Origin: Aureococcus anophagefferens
Lineage: Eukaryota > Sar > Pelagophyceae > Pelagomonadales > Pelagomonadaceae
DNA length: 27,128 nucleotides
Assembly (NCBI RefSeq): GCF_000186865.1
Contig: NW_008705563.1
Coordinates: forward strand, 2,443,368 to 2,470,495
Direction of reading: 5' to 3'
Below, piece by piece: positions 8,036-16,320 of this stretch (the first letter of the stretch is position 1; each line of letters starts with the position of its first letter). The translations under genes and the position numbers were made by a program. Under the pieces are notes generated by a model. That model had not been told where the DNA came from, ran no database searches, and worked only from the letters and a program-made list of their open reading frames with translations.

Positions 8036-10099
8036 CTAGACCCCCAGCCCGATCTCCGCGAGGGCCTCGGCGCGCTTGTCGTCGCGGTCGCCGCCGAGCG
8101 CGGCGCCCGCGGGCCGCGTCCAGTCCGGGAGCTCGCGGCCGAGCAAGCGGAAGAACTCCGCGTTGTGGGGCGCGAAGAAGGCGTCGAGCGTGCTTTGGAC
8201 GCTCGCCGGCAGCCCCTCGTCGTCGTACTCGCCGTGGATGGACCAGCCGATGCGCTCGTCGAAGGACGGGAACGCCTTGGCGATGGACGCGCGCTGCGCC
8301 TGCTCGGCGACCGCGTGCGTCGGCGACACGAGGTCGGGCGCGTAGGCGAAGGCCGGCAGGCCCGCAAAGGCCTCGACGTCCTTGGCGACGGCCGCCGGGT
8401 CGTCGCGGAGCGCCGCGCCGTCGAGGACGAGCGTCTGGGCCCGTTTCACGCCCTGGTAGTAGCAGCGCCGGAGCTGCGTCGCGTAGAGGCTCCGGTAGAC
8501 GAAGTCGCGCTGGATGGCGCCGTTGGCCTTGGGCTTGCACTTCTTGAGGAACGCGTGCGCCTCCTCGTCGGTCTTCGCGACGTAGTTGGCCTTCCCGAAG
8601 TGGTCCGCGGAGCATTTCTCGAGGGCCTCGGCCTCCGTCGCGAGGCCCGCCTTGGGCATGAGGTACTCGAGGCTCTGCAGGGGGTAGCAGAGCTTCGTGA
8701 GGAAGGCGGTGGTCGAGCCGTCGTCGCCCGTGCTCGGCTTGAAGCACGCGGCGATGAACCGCGCGACGTGCGCCTCCGCGGCCCAGCCCATCTTCTTGTC
8801 CGTCTTCTTGTCCTTCGCGAGGCGCCGCCCGTGGGGGGGCGCCCGGAGGCGCGCGGCCGTCGCGTCGCGGAGCTCGGTCCAGGCCGCCGGGAAAGCGTCG
8901 GGCGCCGTGCCGTTCTTGTCGCGGACGCACGCGCCCGCGTCCAAGAGGCGCGTCGAGTTCTGCAAGACGGCCGTCGAGAGGCAGTGGAGGAAGAGGCTCG
9001 CCTCGTTCTGCACGGCGGCGACGAAGGGCGCGTTGGCCGCGACGCGCGGCGCGCAGGCGGCGAAGTCGAAGACTATCCGCTGGCCCCGCGAGGCCGGCGC
9101 GAAGCACGCGTCCAGCAATCTCGCGAGCGACCCCGGCGGGAACCTCGTCAGCGCGCCGTCGCCCTCGGGCGTGCGGGCCACGGCGACCTCGCGGACGCGC
9201 GCGATGACGCTGGACACGCGGCCCAGGAGCATGGCGTAGCGGTTCTCGCGGTCCCGCGACATGAGGCCCGTCGCGTTCCGGCCGTTGAGGCACGCCGCGA
9301 GCGCCGTCGACTGGTTCTTCTCGACGGCGCTCTTCGCGTAGCACAGCATCAGCGACGCCGCGTGGCGCTGCAGGTTCCCGAGGAACTTGCGCTGGGGCTC
9401 GACGCGGCGCCGCTCCATCTGGAACTCGCTGTAGAGCCGGCTCACGGGCTCGCGGACGATGACGATCAATTTCGCGTCGTCCGGCATCTCCGCCGCGAAG
9501 TTCCGGCACGCGACGGGCGACGCGACGTAGAAGGGCGTCGCCTCGGCGGAGATGAACTCGCCGACGGACGGGCCCGGCGCGTGCGGGGCGACGGCCGCGT
9601 TCATGGGCTTCATCTGCGAGAGGTACTTGGCCGTGCCCCGGCAGAACGCGGGGCCGCCGTCGAAGTAGTGGAGCTCCTTGTGGGGCGCGAACTGTACGTT
9701 CGGGTGGGCGCTGAGGATGGCGGCGAGGGCCGTGGACCCGCCCTTCTGCACGCCGCCGATGACGACCTTCGGGAGGCACCGCGTGACGTTCAGGCGCGCG
9801 CCGACCTGGCCGCGGTACCGCGTGACCGCGAACTTCTGGCCCGTCTTCGAGTTCACGTAGGGCTGCTCCGCGTCGAGGACGCAGCACGTCTGGCCGAAGT
9901 AGCCGTAGCCCCCGACGCAGGTCGCGTCGGCGAGCGTCGGCGGGCCCGACCGCTTCTTGCCGTAGTCGACGTGGGCGATGGGCTTGAATCGGATGAGTTT
10001 CCCGCCCACGGCCATCTGGCACTCGTCGTTCTTGCTCTTGTTGTCCTTCTTCTCGGCGCGGGCGACCGCGCCCGCGAGGAGGACCAAGGAGAGGCGCAT
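8036..10099 (-). CDS. Secretory-pathway PAPS-dependent sulfotransferase
   Basis: 687 residues from ATG at 10099; the frame extends to a TTG upstream, but this ATG begins a convincing signal peptide or short anchor (MRLSLVLLAGAVARA). The PAPS 5'-phosphosulfate loop is at residues 117-124 (VQKGGSTAL, followed by LSAHPNVQFAPHKELHYFD), SAEATPFYV is at 184-192, and the 3'-phosphate site at 212-226 (IVIVREPVSRLYSEF). The C-terminus has the family's final block (DAFFAPHNAEFFRLLGRELPDW). These are the marks of the Golgi-type carbohydrate sulfotransferases such as heparan sulfate N- and O-sulfotransferases, which move sulfate from PAPS to sugars. The algal acceptor, perhaps a wall or secreted polysaccharide, is unknown. 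Several Cys pairs between residues 27 and 75 would suit an oxidising lumen. Longer than the usual 300-350 residue domain because of a large insert in the middle. Confidence 0.9.
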   Translation of the reverse strand: MRLSLVLLAGAVARAEKKDNKSKNDECQMAVGGKLIRFKPIAHVDYGKKRSGPPTLADATCVGGYGYFGQTCCVLDAEQPYVNSKTGQKFAVTRYRGQVGARLNVTRCLPKVVIGGVQKGGSTALAAILSAHPNVQFAPHKELHYFDGGPAFCRGTAKYLSQMKPMNAAVAPHAPGPSVGEFISAEATPFYVASPVACRNFAAEMPDDAKLIVIVREPVSRLYSEFQMERRRVEPQRKFLGNLQRHAASLMLCYAKSAVEKNQSTALAACLNGRNATGLMSRDRENRYAMLLGRVSSVIARVREVAVARTPEGDGALTRFPPGSLARLLDACFAPASRGQRIVFDFAACAPRVAANAPFVAAVQNEASLFLHCLSTAVLQNSTRLLDAGACVRDKNGTAPDAFPAAWTELRDATAARLRAPPHGRRLAKDKKTDKKMGWAAEAHVARFIAACFKPSTGDDGSTTAFLTKLCYPLQSLEYLMPKAGLATEAEALEKCSADHFGKANYVAKTDEEAHAFLKKCKPKANGAIQRDFVYRSLYATQLRRCYYQGVKRAQTLVLDGAALRDDPAAVAKDVEAFAGLPAFAYAPDLVSPTHAVAEQAQRASIAKAFPSFDERIGWSIHGEYDDEGLPASVQSTLDAFFAPHNAEFFRLLGRELPDWTRPAGAALGGDRDDKRAEALAEIGLGV

Positions 10100-10267
10100 C
10101 TGTTTGAGGCGCGATCGGCGAAATTCTGCTAAAGTCCGCGAGTCTTCGGCCGGGCCTCGCAGACCTCCTAGGCGTCCTCCTCGTCGAGGTTGTCCTCGAC
10201 TCAGCCACCCCTCGACTCCCACTCCTCCCCACCCCCCCAAAAAAAACAAAGACCCAAACAACGCCCC
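10100..10267. promoter_or_regulatory. Upstream region of the sulfotransferase gene with a homopolymer tract
   Basis: 168 bp between the sulfotransferase start and the stop of the next minus-strand gene. The plus strand is strongly pyrimidine-biased from about 10201 and carries a run of seven C followed by eight A near 10232-10248. It must hold the promoter of the sulfotransferase and the 3' end of the upstream gene. No specific element can be named. Confidence 0.3.
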
Positions 10268-11701
10268 TTACGCCGCGCCGTCGGCCAGCAGCGCCCGGAG
10301 GCTCGCGCGGTGGCCCGCGGGGAGCTGCGCGGAGTTGGCCGTCCGCGACGCGAAGGCCGCGACGACGTCGTCGGGCTCGCCGAGGAGGCGCATGTTCGCG
10401 ACGACGGCCACGAGGCGGTTGAAGAGCACGGTGTGGACGTGGAGCACGGCCTCGGCGAGCTGCGCGTCGTCGAGGTGGTCGTCCCAGGGCGACGGCCGCT
10501 CGACGTCGACGAGGCGGAGCTCGCCCGCGACGCCGTCCAACAGGGCGTCGTCGTAGAACGCGTCGGCGCCGCGCGCGTCGATGGCCGCGTGCGCCGCCTC
10601 GCGGAACGCGTCGGCCTCGACGACGAAGGCGCGGTCGCCGTCGGTTTCGCGGTAGAACGTCGCCGCGAGGACCAGCGCCTGCGTCGCGCCGTGCGCGTCC
10701 TTGGCCTTGACCGCCGCGCAAAAGAGCGCCGCGAGCGCGTCCACGGCCAGCGCCGCGTCGCGGTCGCCGAGGTCCGGCGCGTCGCGGAAGCGGCCGATCG
10801 TCGCTAAAATCGCCCGTCGCGCGTGCGGAAAGTTCTGCAGCACCTGGACGTGCTCGCGCGTCGCGTCGACCTTGTGCCCGACCCGGAAGAGCGCCGCGGC
10901 CGCGCGGCTCACGACGGGCGGCAGGGGCGACGCGAGCGTCTCCGGCTCGTCTCTCGCGGTCTGGCGCCTCTGGAAGTCCCAGTCTAACACGCGCAGCGCC
11001 GCCGCGTAGCGCCGCGTCGCGCCCGGCTCGGCCCGCGCGTCGGCGAAGCGCTTCGCGCGCCGCCGGGCGCGGTCCGCCTCGGCGGCGGGCGCCGGGACGA
11101 CGGCGCCGAGGCGCGCGGAGAGGTGCGCGCGCTCCGTCTCCAGCAGCGCGGCGACGACGGCTTCGACCGCGGACGCGCGCCGGACGTCCCCGCGGTAGAC
11201 GGCCGTCGCCGCGGCGACGCGCGCGCCGTCGAGGTCGCGGTAGCGCTCGCGGAGCGCGAGGCGGTGCTTGAGCCGCGCGGCGCCGACGCGGCCCCGCAGC
11301 CGCTTCCGCTCCCTCGCGACCTCCGCGGCGGCGTCGGCCGCGGCGGCGACGGCGGGGCCCGCGGCGGGGCCGTCGGCGGCCGCGCAGCTCGCTGCGGCCG
11401 CCGCGAGGGCGGCCGCCGTCGTCGCGTGCGCCGCGGCGCGCGCGGCGCTCGCGCGCGCGACGACGGCGAGCGCGCCGTGCGACGCGCCGACGGCCGCGAC
11501 GCGCTTCGCGACGCGCGCCAGGCCCGCCTGCGCCGCCGCGCTCTGCCGCTCGGCGGCCTCGCAGGCGCGCAGGGCGCGCAAGAAGTCGGCGAGGACGGCC
11601 TCGTTGTCCCGCGCGGCCTTGCCGAGGACGTCCAAGGGCACCTCGTCGTAGAGCCGCTCCGCGTCGTCCTCGGGGAAGCAGGACGCGAGGAGCGCGGCCA
11701 T
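10268..11701 (-). CDS. Ala-rich helical protein, possible distant SBF2/KIAA0513-like domain
   Basis: 477 residues from ATG at 11701 (MAALLASCFPEDDAERLYDEVP); the longer frame upstream needs a GTG start. I do not recognise it with confidence. The first half is Ala/Arg-rich and predicted almost entirely helical, with heptad-like spacing across about residues 40-230, which could be a BAR-like or simple coiled coil. The second half is a helical domain (AALFCAAVKAKDAHGATQAL, LAATFYRETDG, then VLFNRLVAVVANMRLLG). The order of its helices, the TFY motif and the late LFxRL..NM motif remind me of the SBF2/KIAA0513 domain, a weak similarity from memory. No signal peptide or membrane segment. It is divergent from the SAM-channel gene, with a 235-bp shared upstream region. 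Confidence 0.7.
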   Translation of the reverse strand: MAALLASCFPEDDAERLYDEVPLDVLGKAARDNEAVLADFLRALRACEAAERQSAAAQAGLARVAKRVAAVGASHGALAVVARASAARAAAHATTAAALAAAAASCAAADGPAAGPAVAAAADAAAEVARERKRLRGRVGAARLKHRLALRERYRDLDGARVAAATAVYRGDVRRASAVEAVVAALLETERAHLSARLGAVVPAPAAEADRARRRAKRFADARAEPGATRRYAAALRVLDWDFQRRQTARDEPETLASPLPPVVSRAAAALFRVGHKVDATREHVQVLQNFPHARRAILATIGRFRDAPDLGDRDAALAVDALAALFCAAVKAKDAHGATQALVLAATFYRETDGDRAFVVEADAFREAAHAAIDARGADAFYDDALLDGVAGELRLVDVERPSPWDDHLDDAQLAEAVLHVHTVLFNRLVAVVANMRLLGEPDDVVAAFASRTANSAQLPAGHRASLRALLADGAA

Positions 11702-11936
11702 CTTTTTGTGCGTGTGCTTTGCGGCTTTGGCTGTTTGTGTCCACTGTGGATGCCGAAGAGCGTCGAGGCTGCACACGAGGCTCGAGATCTACTCGTAGAA
11801 CATGCTCTTCTCGCAAGCTTGAGAAGGCTAAAGTTGCATTACAACCTTGAAGCGCCGCGCGCTGGTAGACGCTGGAACGCGCTGGGGCTGCCTTTTCACG
11901 TCTTTTTGCGCACGGTTCGGGCTGCGCTGCGTCGAG
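11702..11936. promoter_or_regulatory. Divergent promoter region between the helical-protein and SAM-channel genes
   Basis: 235 bp separating two start codons that point away from each other. It is less GC-rich than the flanking coding DNA, with T-rich stretches near 11702-11745. It carries a TTGAAG hexamer at 11847-11852, 85 bp upstream of the plus-strand ATG. No TATA box is obvious. The plus-strand frame is open back to 11847 but without an ATG, so that part is treated as leader. Confidence 0.4.
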
Positions 11937-14682
11937 ATGCAGCGGCTCGCGCCGCTGGAGAGCCCGGACAAGGCGCGGGCGCCGGCGAGCCCCGAGGTCA
12001 AGGCCTTGAGCCCCCTGCCGGTTGAGCACACGGCGGCCGCACCCAGCGAGACGGCGGCCGCACCCAAGCCGCAGCCCCAGACCCGCCGCGACGCACCGAC
12101 GCCGCAGCCCGAGTCCCGCGGCCGCGCGCACGCGCGGTGGTCGGCCATCACCGTGGCGTCGGCCGTGGAGCGGGTCTGCAAGGACCTGGGCCTCGTGTCC
12201 GTCGCGGGCGAGTTCTACGAGCACGGCGTCACGGGCGACGTGCTGCCGTTGCTCACGCTCGACGCGCTCCGGGAGATGGCCCACGAGGAGGACGGCGTCA
12301 AGGACCGCCACAGCGAGCTGACGAAGGTCGGCAGCCGCCTGCGGATCCGCGAGGGCCTCGCGGCGTTCGTCGCGCGCCACGGCGACGTCGACGGCGCGGC
12401 GCTGCGCGACGGCGTCCTCGGGGGCGCGACGTTCCTCGTGCCCGACTCGTCGCGGTCGCCCATGACGCGCTACGCCGAGCACCCGTCGAACGCGACGTCC
12501 GCGAAGTTTCGGATCGCGTGCCGCGCCGTGCGGGGCAGGGCAGGACAAGGGTGATTCAACGTCGCTTCAACGTGAGTGTTCCGCGCGCGCGCGTTCTGGA
12601 AAAAGCATCCACGCTTCGAGACCGTTCCGAGAGATGATCGCTCGTCCAAAAATCAGCCGAAACGAGTGGAAACCGGCCGAGCTAGGAGCCTTTGAAGTTG
12701 GGAATTTCGCACTCTTGTCCTGCCCAGGTGCGGGGCCTCCTGCAGGCGGAGCAGGCCGCGCCCGCGCTCCAGCTCATCCGCCGCAAGCCCGAGCAGGGCG
12801 CGAGCCGCAAGCCCAAGCAGGTCTTCGTGCCCGTCTTCATGACGCTGCTGATCAAGAAGCTCGTCGAGGTCGACGAGACGTCCATCGCGCTCGTGGGCAC
12901 GCTCATCCAGCGGCCCCTCGTCTACGACCTGGAGCGGCTCAAGCGCGTCGGCGAGGCCGAGGAGACGACGCGGCCCTTCTTCCAGATGCGCATCAACGAG
13001 GGCGAGGACGACGACGCGAATCTCGTGCTGCGGAAGACCGTGCCCCAGTTCGTCGACGGCGCCGAGGCCGGCGAGGCCTACTTCGCGTCGTCGTCGACGT
13101 TCGTCGCGAAGATGCCCCTGAAGCTCAACTCCATCATCTCGTCGCACCCGTTCCACGTCGTCTCCGCGTCGACGCTCCTGGAGCTGACGTCGTTCACGGG
13201 CCACTTGGACGGCGCGGACCAGGGCAGGACAAGAGAGCGAAATTCCAAACTTCAAAGCCTCATATCTCGGCCGTTTTCTACTCGTTTTGGCTGATTTTTG
13301 AACGAGCGATCATCTCTTGGAACGGTCTCGAAGCGTGGATGCTTTTTCCGGGACGCGCGCGCGCGGAACACTCACGTTGAAGCGACGTTGAATCTCTCTT
13401 GTCCTGCCCAGGCGCGGACGGCGCGCCCTTCGAGTGCCGGCCGAACCTCCTCGGCCACGTGGAGGACCTGCGGAACTTGGTGTCCGTGCGCGACTGGTCG
13501 ACGTCGGCCCTCGACGAGATGCGGTCCTGGAACATCATCAACACGAGCCCGTGCATCGAGTACGTCGTCGACGGCAAGCACGACAAGGGCTACTACTGCC
13601 CGAAGGTCCGCGTGACCTTCTACCTCCGGCGGGCCTACATCCAGCCCTTCATCGAGAGTCTGATGCCCGTCGTCTTCGCGAACATCGCGCTCACGCTGCT
13701 GGTCATGCGCAAGACCCAGATCGACCTCGGCGACCGCCTGGGCAACGTCGTCGCGATCGGGCTGACGATCGTCTTCGTCGTCCCGCAGCTCTCGAGCTCG
13801 CTGAGCTTCCAGCCGAAGATGCAGCTCAACCACGTCTACGTGGTCTGGATCTACATGGCGCTCATCGTCGTGCTGCTCTACAGCTTCGGCATGAGCAAGG
13901 CCAGCCACTTCGCGCGCCGGCAGGGCGACGTCCGCGACTGCCTGCTCGTCATGCTCTGGGGGAACCTCGTCATCCCCTTCACGAACTTCGTGCGCTACGC
14001 GCTCTTCGTGCGGCTCCTCGAGCGGGAGCCGCGCGCGGTCGCGAACCCGATGACCTTCAACGGCCGCGTCGGCGAGGTCTCGGAGGTGCTGAGCCGCGAC
14101 CCGGAGGCGAACACGCGGCGGCTCCACCTCAGGCTGCCCAAGCGCGCCGCGAAGGCGCCCGCGGCGGCCAAGAAGGTCGCGCCGGGGGGCCTGGCGTACG
14201 CCGACGAGCTCCTCGCGGGCAAGCAGTCCAAGGGCAAGAACACGGCCGGGTCGGCGATCCGCTTCTCGGACCTCGCGACGTTCTTCAAGCCGCCCGAGGC
14301 GGGCGAGACGCGCGTGTCGCCGAACCCGGCGCTGCTCCACATCCCCGACGACGCGCACCCGAACAAGCGGCACTTCGGCCTCGCCTACGCCCAGGGCGAC
14401 GCGGCGCCCTGGCGCTTCTACACGGCGACGAAGGCCATCACCTGCGGCCTGCCGGCGTTCATCATGAGCCACGTGCCCTGGGCCGAGCTCCTCCGCATCT
14501 CGATCTGCGGCTCGGGGTCGACGCCCTGGTACCGGCTCCCGCACCAGTCCGTGGCCATCCTGCCCACGGTCGCGAGGGCCGTCGCCGACGAGGCCGCCGC
14601 CGTCGCCGGCGGCTTCTGCTCGCTCCGACGCGTCGACTCCCACCGCGCGGAGGCCAAGGCCGAGGCGCCGTCCGGGTCCTAA
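11937..14682 (+). CDS. SAM domain plus pentameric ligand-gated-channel-like membrane protein (three exons)
   Basis: Proposed exons 11937-12527, 12728-13211 and 13412-14682 total 2346 nt, giving 781 residues. Both junctions keep frame (phases 0 and 1) and restore one copy of each target duplication. Residues 68-146 look like a SAM domain (WSAITVASAVERVCKDLGL ... VGSRLRIREGLAAF). Residues 228-425 are beta-rich with a VDET motif, like a channel ligand-binding domain. VRVTFYLRR (425-433) runs into four hydrophobic segments at about 436-456, 466-486, 499-518 and 535-558, the second preceded by DLGDRL; this matches pLGIC order M1-M4. The remaining 220 residues are basic then mixed. No signal peptide precedes the putative ligand-binding domain, unlike known receptors. 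Function (ion conduction gated by a ligand) is inferred from fold likeness only. Convergent with TPPP, 24 bp apart. Confidence 0.72.
12528..12727 (+). other. Intron 1 of the SAM-channel gene (GT-AG), created by introner insertion
   Basis: 200 nt. The donor GT is the first two bases of the left target duplication GTGCGGGG (12528-12535); the acceptor AG is the last two bases of the element (12726-12727). Splicing leaves one GTGCGGGG copy (12728-12735) and joins codons as CRA/VRGLLQAE, phase 0. Stop codons inside the element (for example TGA at 12552-12554) mean the gene only makes sense if it is spliced. Confidence 0.85.
12536..12727 (+). mobile_element. Introner element copy A, 192 bp, with terminal inverted repeats
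   Basis: Left end CAGGGCAGGACAAG, right end CTTGTCCTGCCCAG: inverted repeats of at least 14 bp with one mismatch. It is flanked by perfect 8-bp direct repeats GTGCGGGG at 12528-12535 and 12728-12735, the signature of cut-and-paste DNA transposition. It has no coding capacity, so it is a non-autonomous element. It matches the reverse complement of copy B (13220-13411) over its whole length, with about 16 mismatches and no gaps by eye. Confidence 0.92.
13212..13411 (+). other. Intron 2 of the SAM-channel gene (GC-AG), created by introner insertion
   Basis: 200 nt. The donor is GC, the first two bases of the left target duplication GCGCGGAC (13212-13219); the acceptor AG is the end of the element (13410-13411). 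Removal rejoins GAC G/GC GCG GAC as DGADGAPFEC, phase 1. Without splicing, the reading frame stops at TGA near 13292-13294. GC donors are a known minor class of spliceosomal intron. Confidence 0.82.
13220..13411 (-). mobile_element. Introner element copy B, 192 bp, inverted relative to copy A
   Basis: On the plus strand the left end is CAGGGCAGGACAAG and the right end CTTGTCCTGCCCAG. It is flanked by perfect 8-bp direct repeats GCGCGGAC at 13212-13219 and 13412-13419. The internal sequence is the reverse complement of copy A at roughly 92 percent identity, so the same element inserted twice in one gene in opposite orientations. It is non-coding. Confidence 0.92.
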
Positions 14683-14706
14683 GCTCTAGGTCGGGGGAAC
14701 GACGGC

Positions 14707-15441
14707 TCAGACGCCGCTCGCGGAGACGGCGACGGCGCCGCGGACGTCCGCGGCCTTGGACCGGTTCGTGAGCATGGACAGGTCGATCGCGTTCGCGTCG
14801 ATGTTCGTGGGGCCGCCGCGGCTCGCGACGCCCGTGAAGTTCTCCTTGCGCGCGTGCTTGACGTCGTCGGCGATGGTGCCCGTGGAGCTCGGCCCGTCGC
14901 CCGTCGCGAGGATGATCTCCTCGAGGTCGTCCGCGCCGCAGCCGAGCTTGGCCGCGACGAGCTCGAGCGCGCGCACGAACGCCCGGAAGCTCACCTTCTT
15001 CTTCTCGTCGAACTCCTTCTCGACCTTGGCGAAGATGAGGTCGCTGTCCGTCTTCGTGAAGCGCTTCTTGAAGAGCTTGTGGTCCTTGAGGAACTTGTGC
15101 CAGTGGCTGATGCCCATCGCCGGCGACTCCAACGTGACGACCTTGCCGCCCAAGCCGAAGGACACGTAGGCGAGCCACTTGCCCTCGAGCGAGTTCGCGC
15201 CGGGGCACGTCGCCATCTTCTTGCGCTGCTGCGCGCCGCGCACGCGGGCCTCGAGCTTCAGCGCCGCCTTGCTCTCGGTCGTCTCCGGCGGCTTGAGCTT
15301 CGCCAGGGCGCCGCGCAGCTCGGCGCAGAACTTGACGCACTGCTCCGGACTGTAGGACGCGCTCGCCTCGATTTTCGCCTCGATCTTCTTCTTCATCGCC
15401 TCGTCGACGGCGCTGCTCGACGCCGACACGGCGGAGCCCAT
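14707..15441 (-). CDS. p25-alpha / TPPP family protein
   Basis: 244 residues from ATG at 15441 (MGSAVSASSS). The p25-alpha domain is clear: HWHKFLKDHKLF, then RFTKTDSDLIFAKVEKEF (the family's most typical block) and VSFRAFVRALELVAAKLG. The tail FTGVASRGGPTNIDANAIDL followed by SMLTNR is a second conserved segment of protist members. Animal TPPP binds and bundles microtubules, and protist homologues are linked to cilia and flagella, so a microtubule or flagellar role is likely. About 85 N-terminal residues, Lys/Ala-rich and helical, precede the domain. MG at the start with Ser nearby could be an N-myristoylation site, which is only a guess. It ends 24 bp from the convergent SAM-channel stop. 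Confidence 0.92.
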   Translation of the reverse strand: MGSAVSASSSAVDEAMKKKIEAKIEASASYSPEQCVKFCAELRGALAKLKPPETTESKAALKLEARVRGAQQRKKMATCPGANSLEGKWLAYVSFGLGGKVVTLESPAMGISHWHKFLKDHKLFKKRFTKTDSDLIFAKVEKEFDEKKKVSFRAFVRALELVAAKLGCGADDLEEIILATGDGPSSTGTIADDVKHARKENFTGVASRGGPTNIDANAIDLSMLTNRSKAADVRGAVAVSASGV

Positions 15442-15666
15442 CGTGAATGTGCTCTGGATGGCTGCCCTCGGTTTCGCACTTCAAGACGGGCCCATATCTT
15501 TCACCTTGAAGACTTCAATGAAGTGTGTGGCTCGACCCGCCAGTTAGTGGGGCGCGGCGGCGGTCGTGGGCGGCGCCGGGGCGGGGAGCTCGGGTTCGCG
15601 TGTGGGGGGCGCGGTGGTGGTGCGCGCTTGAGTGGTAAGGAGCGCGCATTGCCCTCTGGCATGCCA
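15442..15666. promoter_or_regulatory. TPPP upstream region with TTGAAG/CTTCAA motifs
   Basis: 225 bp between the TPPP start and the stop of the next minus-strand gene. Close to the TPPP start it has CTTCAAG at 15479-15485 and the inverted repeat TTGAAGACTTCAA at 15506-15518, arms of six bases around one central base. The distal part (15550-15650) is GC-rich and G-biased with nothing recognisable. Confidence 0.4.
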
Positions 15667-16320
15667 TCATCCGCGACCGTCGACGAAGGCGCGGAGGTCC
15701 ACCTTCAAGACCCGGGCCTTGACCGGCTTGAGCGCGAGGCTCGCGACGAAGTCATCGATCATGTCCGCCTTGACGATCTCGCAGAGCTCGTCCGCGCCGT
15801 TCTCCTCGCACCACTTCAAAGCGACGGCGACGTCGAAGCCGTCGCCCTTGAGACCGTCGCGCAGCTGCTTGAGGTGGTCCTCGAGCGTGCCCGCGATCGC
15901 GCTCGGCGCGTCCTCCTCGGTCACCGAGTCGTCGTCGACGGTGATCGCGTCGCACATGAGCTCCGCGTCGCGGACCTCCGCGGACCGGGAGCCCGTGATG
16001 ACGCAGTCGTCTTCGGACGCCTCGTCGCGCGGCGCCGCAGCCGCTGCTGCTGCCGCAGCCGCGCGTTGCGCCTCGCTCGCCGCGCGCTTCTTCGCACGGG
16101 CCCGGCGTCCTTGGAGCTCCTTTCTTGCACGCGCCGCGTCCATGCGTGACAGAGCTTCCTCTGCCGCAGCCGCGCGTTGCGCCTCGTTCGCCCGCGCCTC
16201 CTTCGCACGCGCCGCGCGCCACCGTCCCGAGACGAGTGGCCGCCGTGACAGGTGGCAGTAACCCATCTCGTCGACGCCCGCCGCTACGCGCTGCGCGCAA
16301 TGGGGGGCTGCGGCACTCAT
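15667..16320 (-). CDS. Unrecognised basic/helical protein with possible SAM-like C-terminus
   Basis: 217 residues from ATG at 16320 (MSAAAPHCAQRVAAG); the seven residues upstream in frame depend on a TTG. Not recognised as a whole. A short Cys/His-containing start (DEMGYCHLSRRPLVSGRW) leads into a long Arg/Ala/Glu helix (about residues 35-95) that contains a partly duplicated segment, followed by an acidic linker (DEASEDDCVITGS; DDDSVTEEDAP) and a C-terminal globular part (about 145-215) with LKWCEENGADELCEIVKADM and DDFVASLALKPVKARVLKVDL. That last part has the helix spacing of a SAM or SAM-like domain, a low-confidence reading. It could equally be a scaffold without enzymatic function. It lies in tandem between TPPP and the kinase gene. 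Confidence 0.65.
   Translation of the reverse strand: MSAAAPHCAQRVAAGVDEMGYCHLSRRPLVSGRWRAARAKEARANEAQRAAAAEEALSRMDAARARKELQGRRARAKKRAASEAQRAAAAAAAAAAPRDEASEDDCVITGSRSAEVRDAELMCDAITVDDDSVTEEDAPSAIAGTLEDHLKQLRDGLKGDGFDVAVALKWCEENGADELCEIVKADMIDDFVASLALKPVKARVLKVDLRAFVDGRG
16051..16211 (-). repeat. Intragenic direct repeat pair, 111 bp apart
   Basis: TGCCGCAGCCGCGCGTTGCG begins at 16051 and again at 16162; the similarity continues to about 16099 and 16210 with some changes. The offset of 111 bp is 37 codons, so reading frame is kept and the protein contains EAQRAAAA twice. It is probably an old in-frame duplication within the helical segment. Confidence 0.75.

Noticed and set aside
8013..12548. 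Minus-strand frame of about 1500 codons across the sulfotransferase, helical-protein and SAM regions
   Set aside because: It is Arg/Gly/Pro/Ala-rich with no domain and lies out of frame with genes that show clear motifs. It is a by-product of very high GC, where stops are rare.
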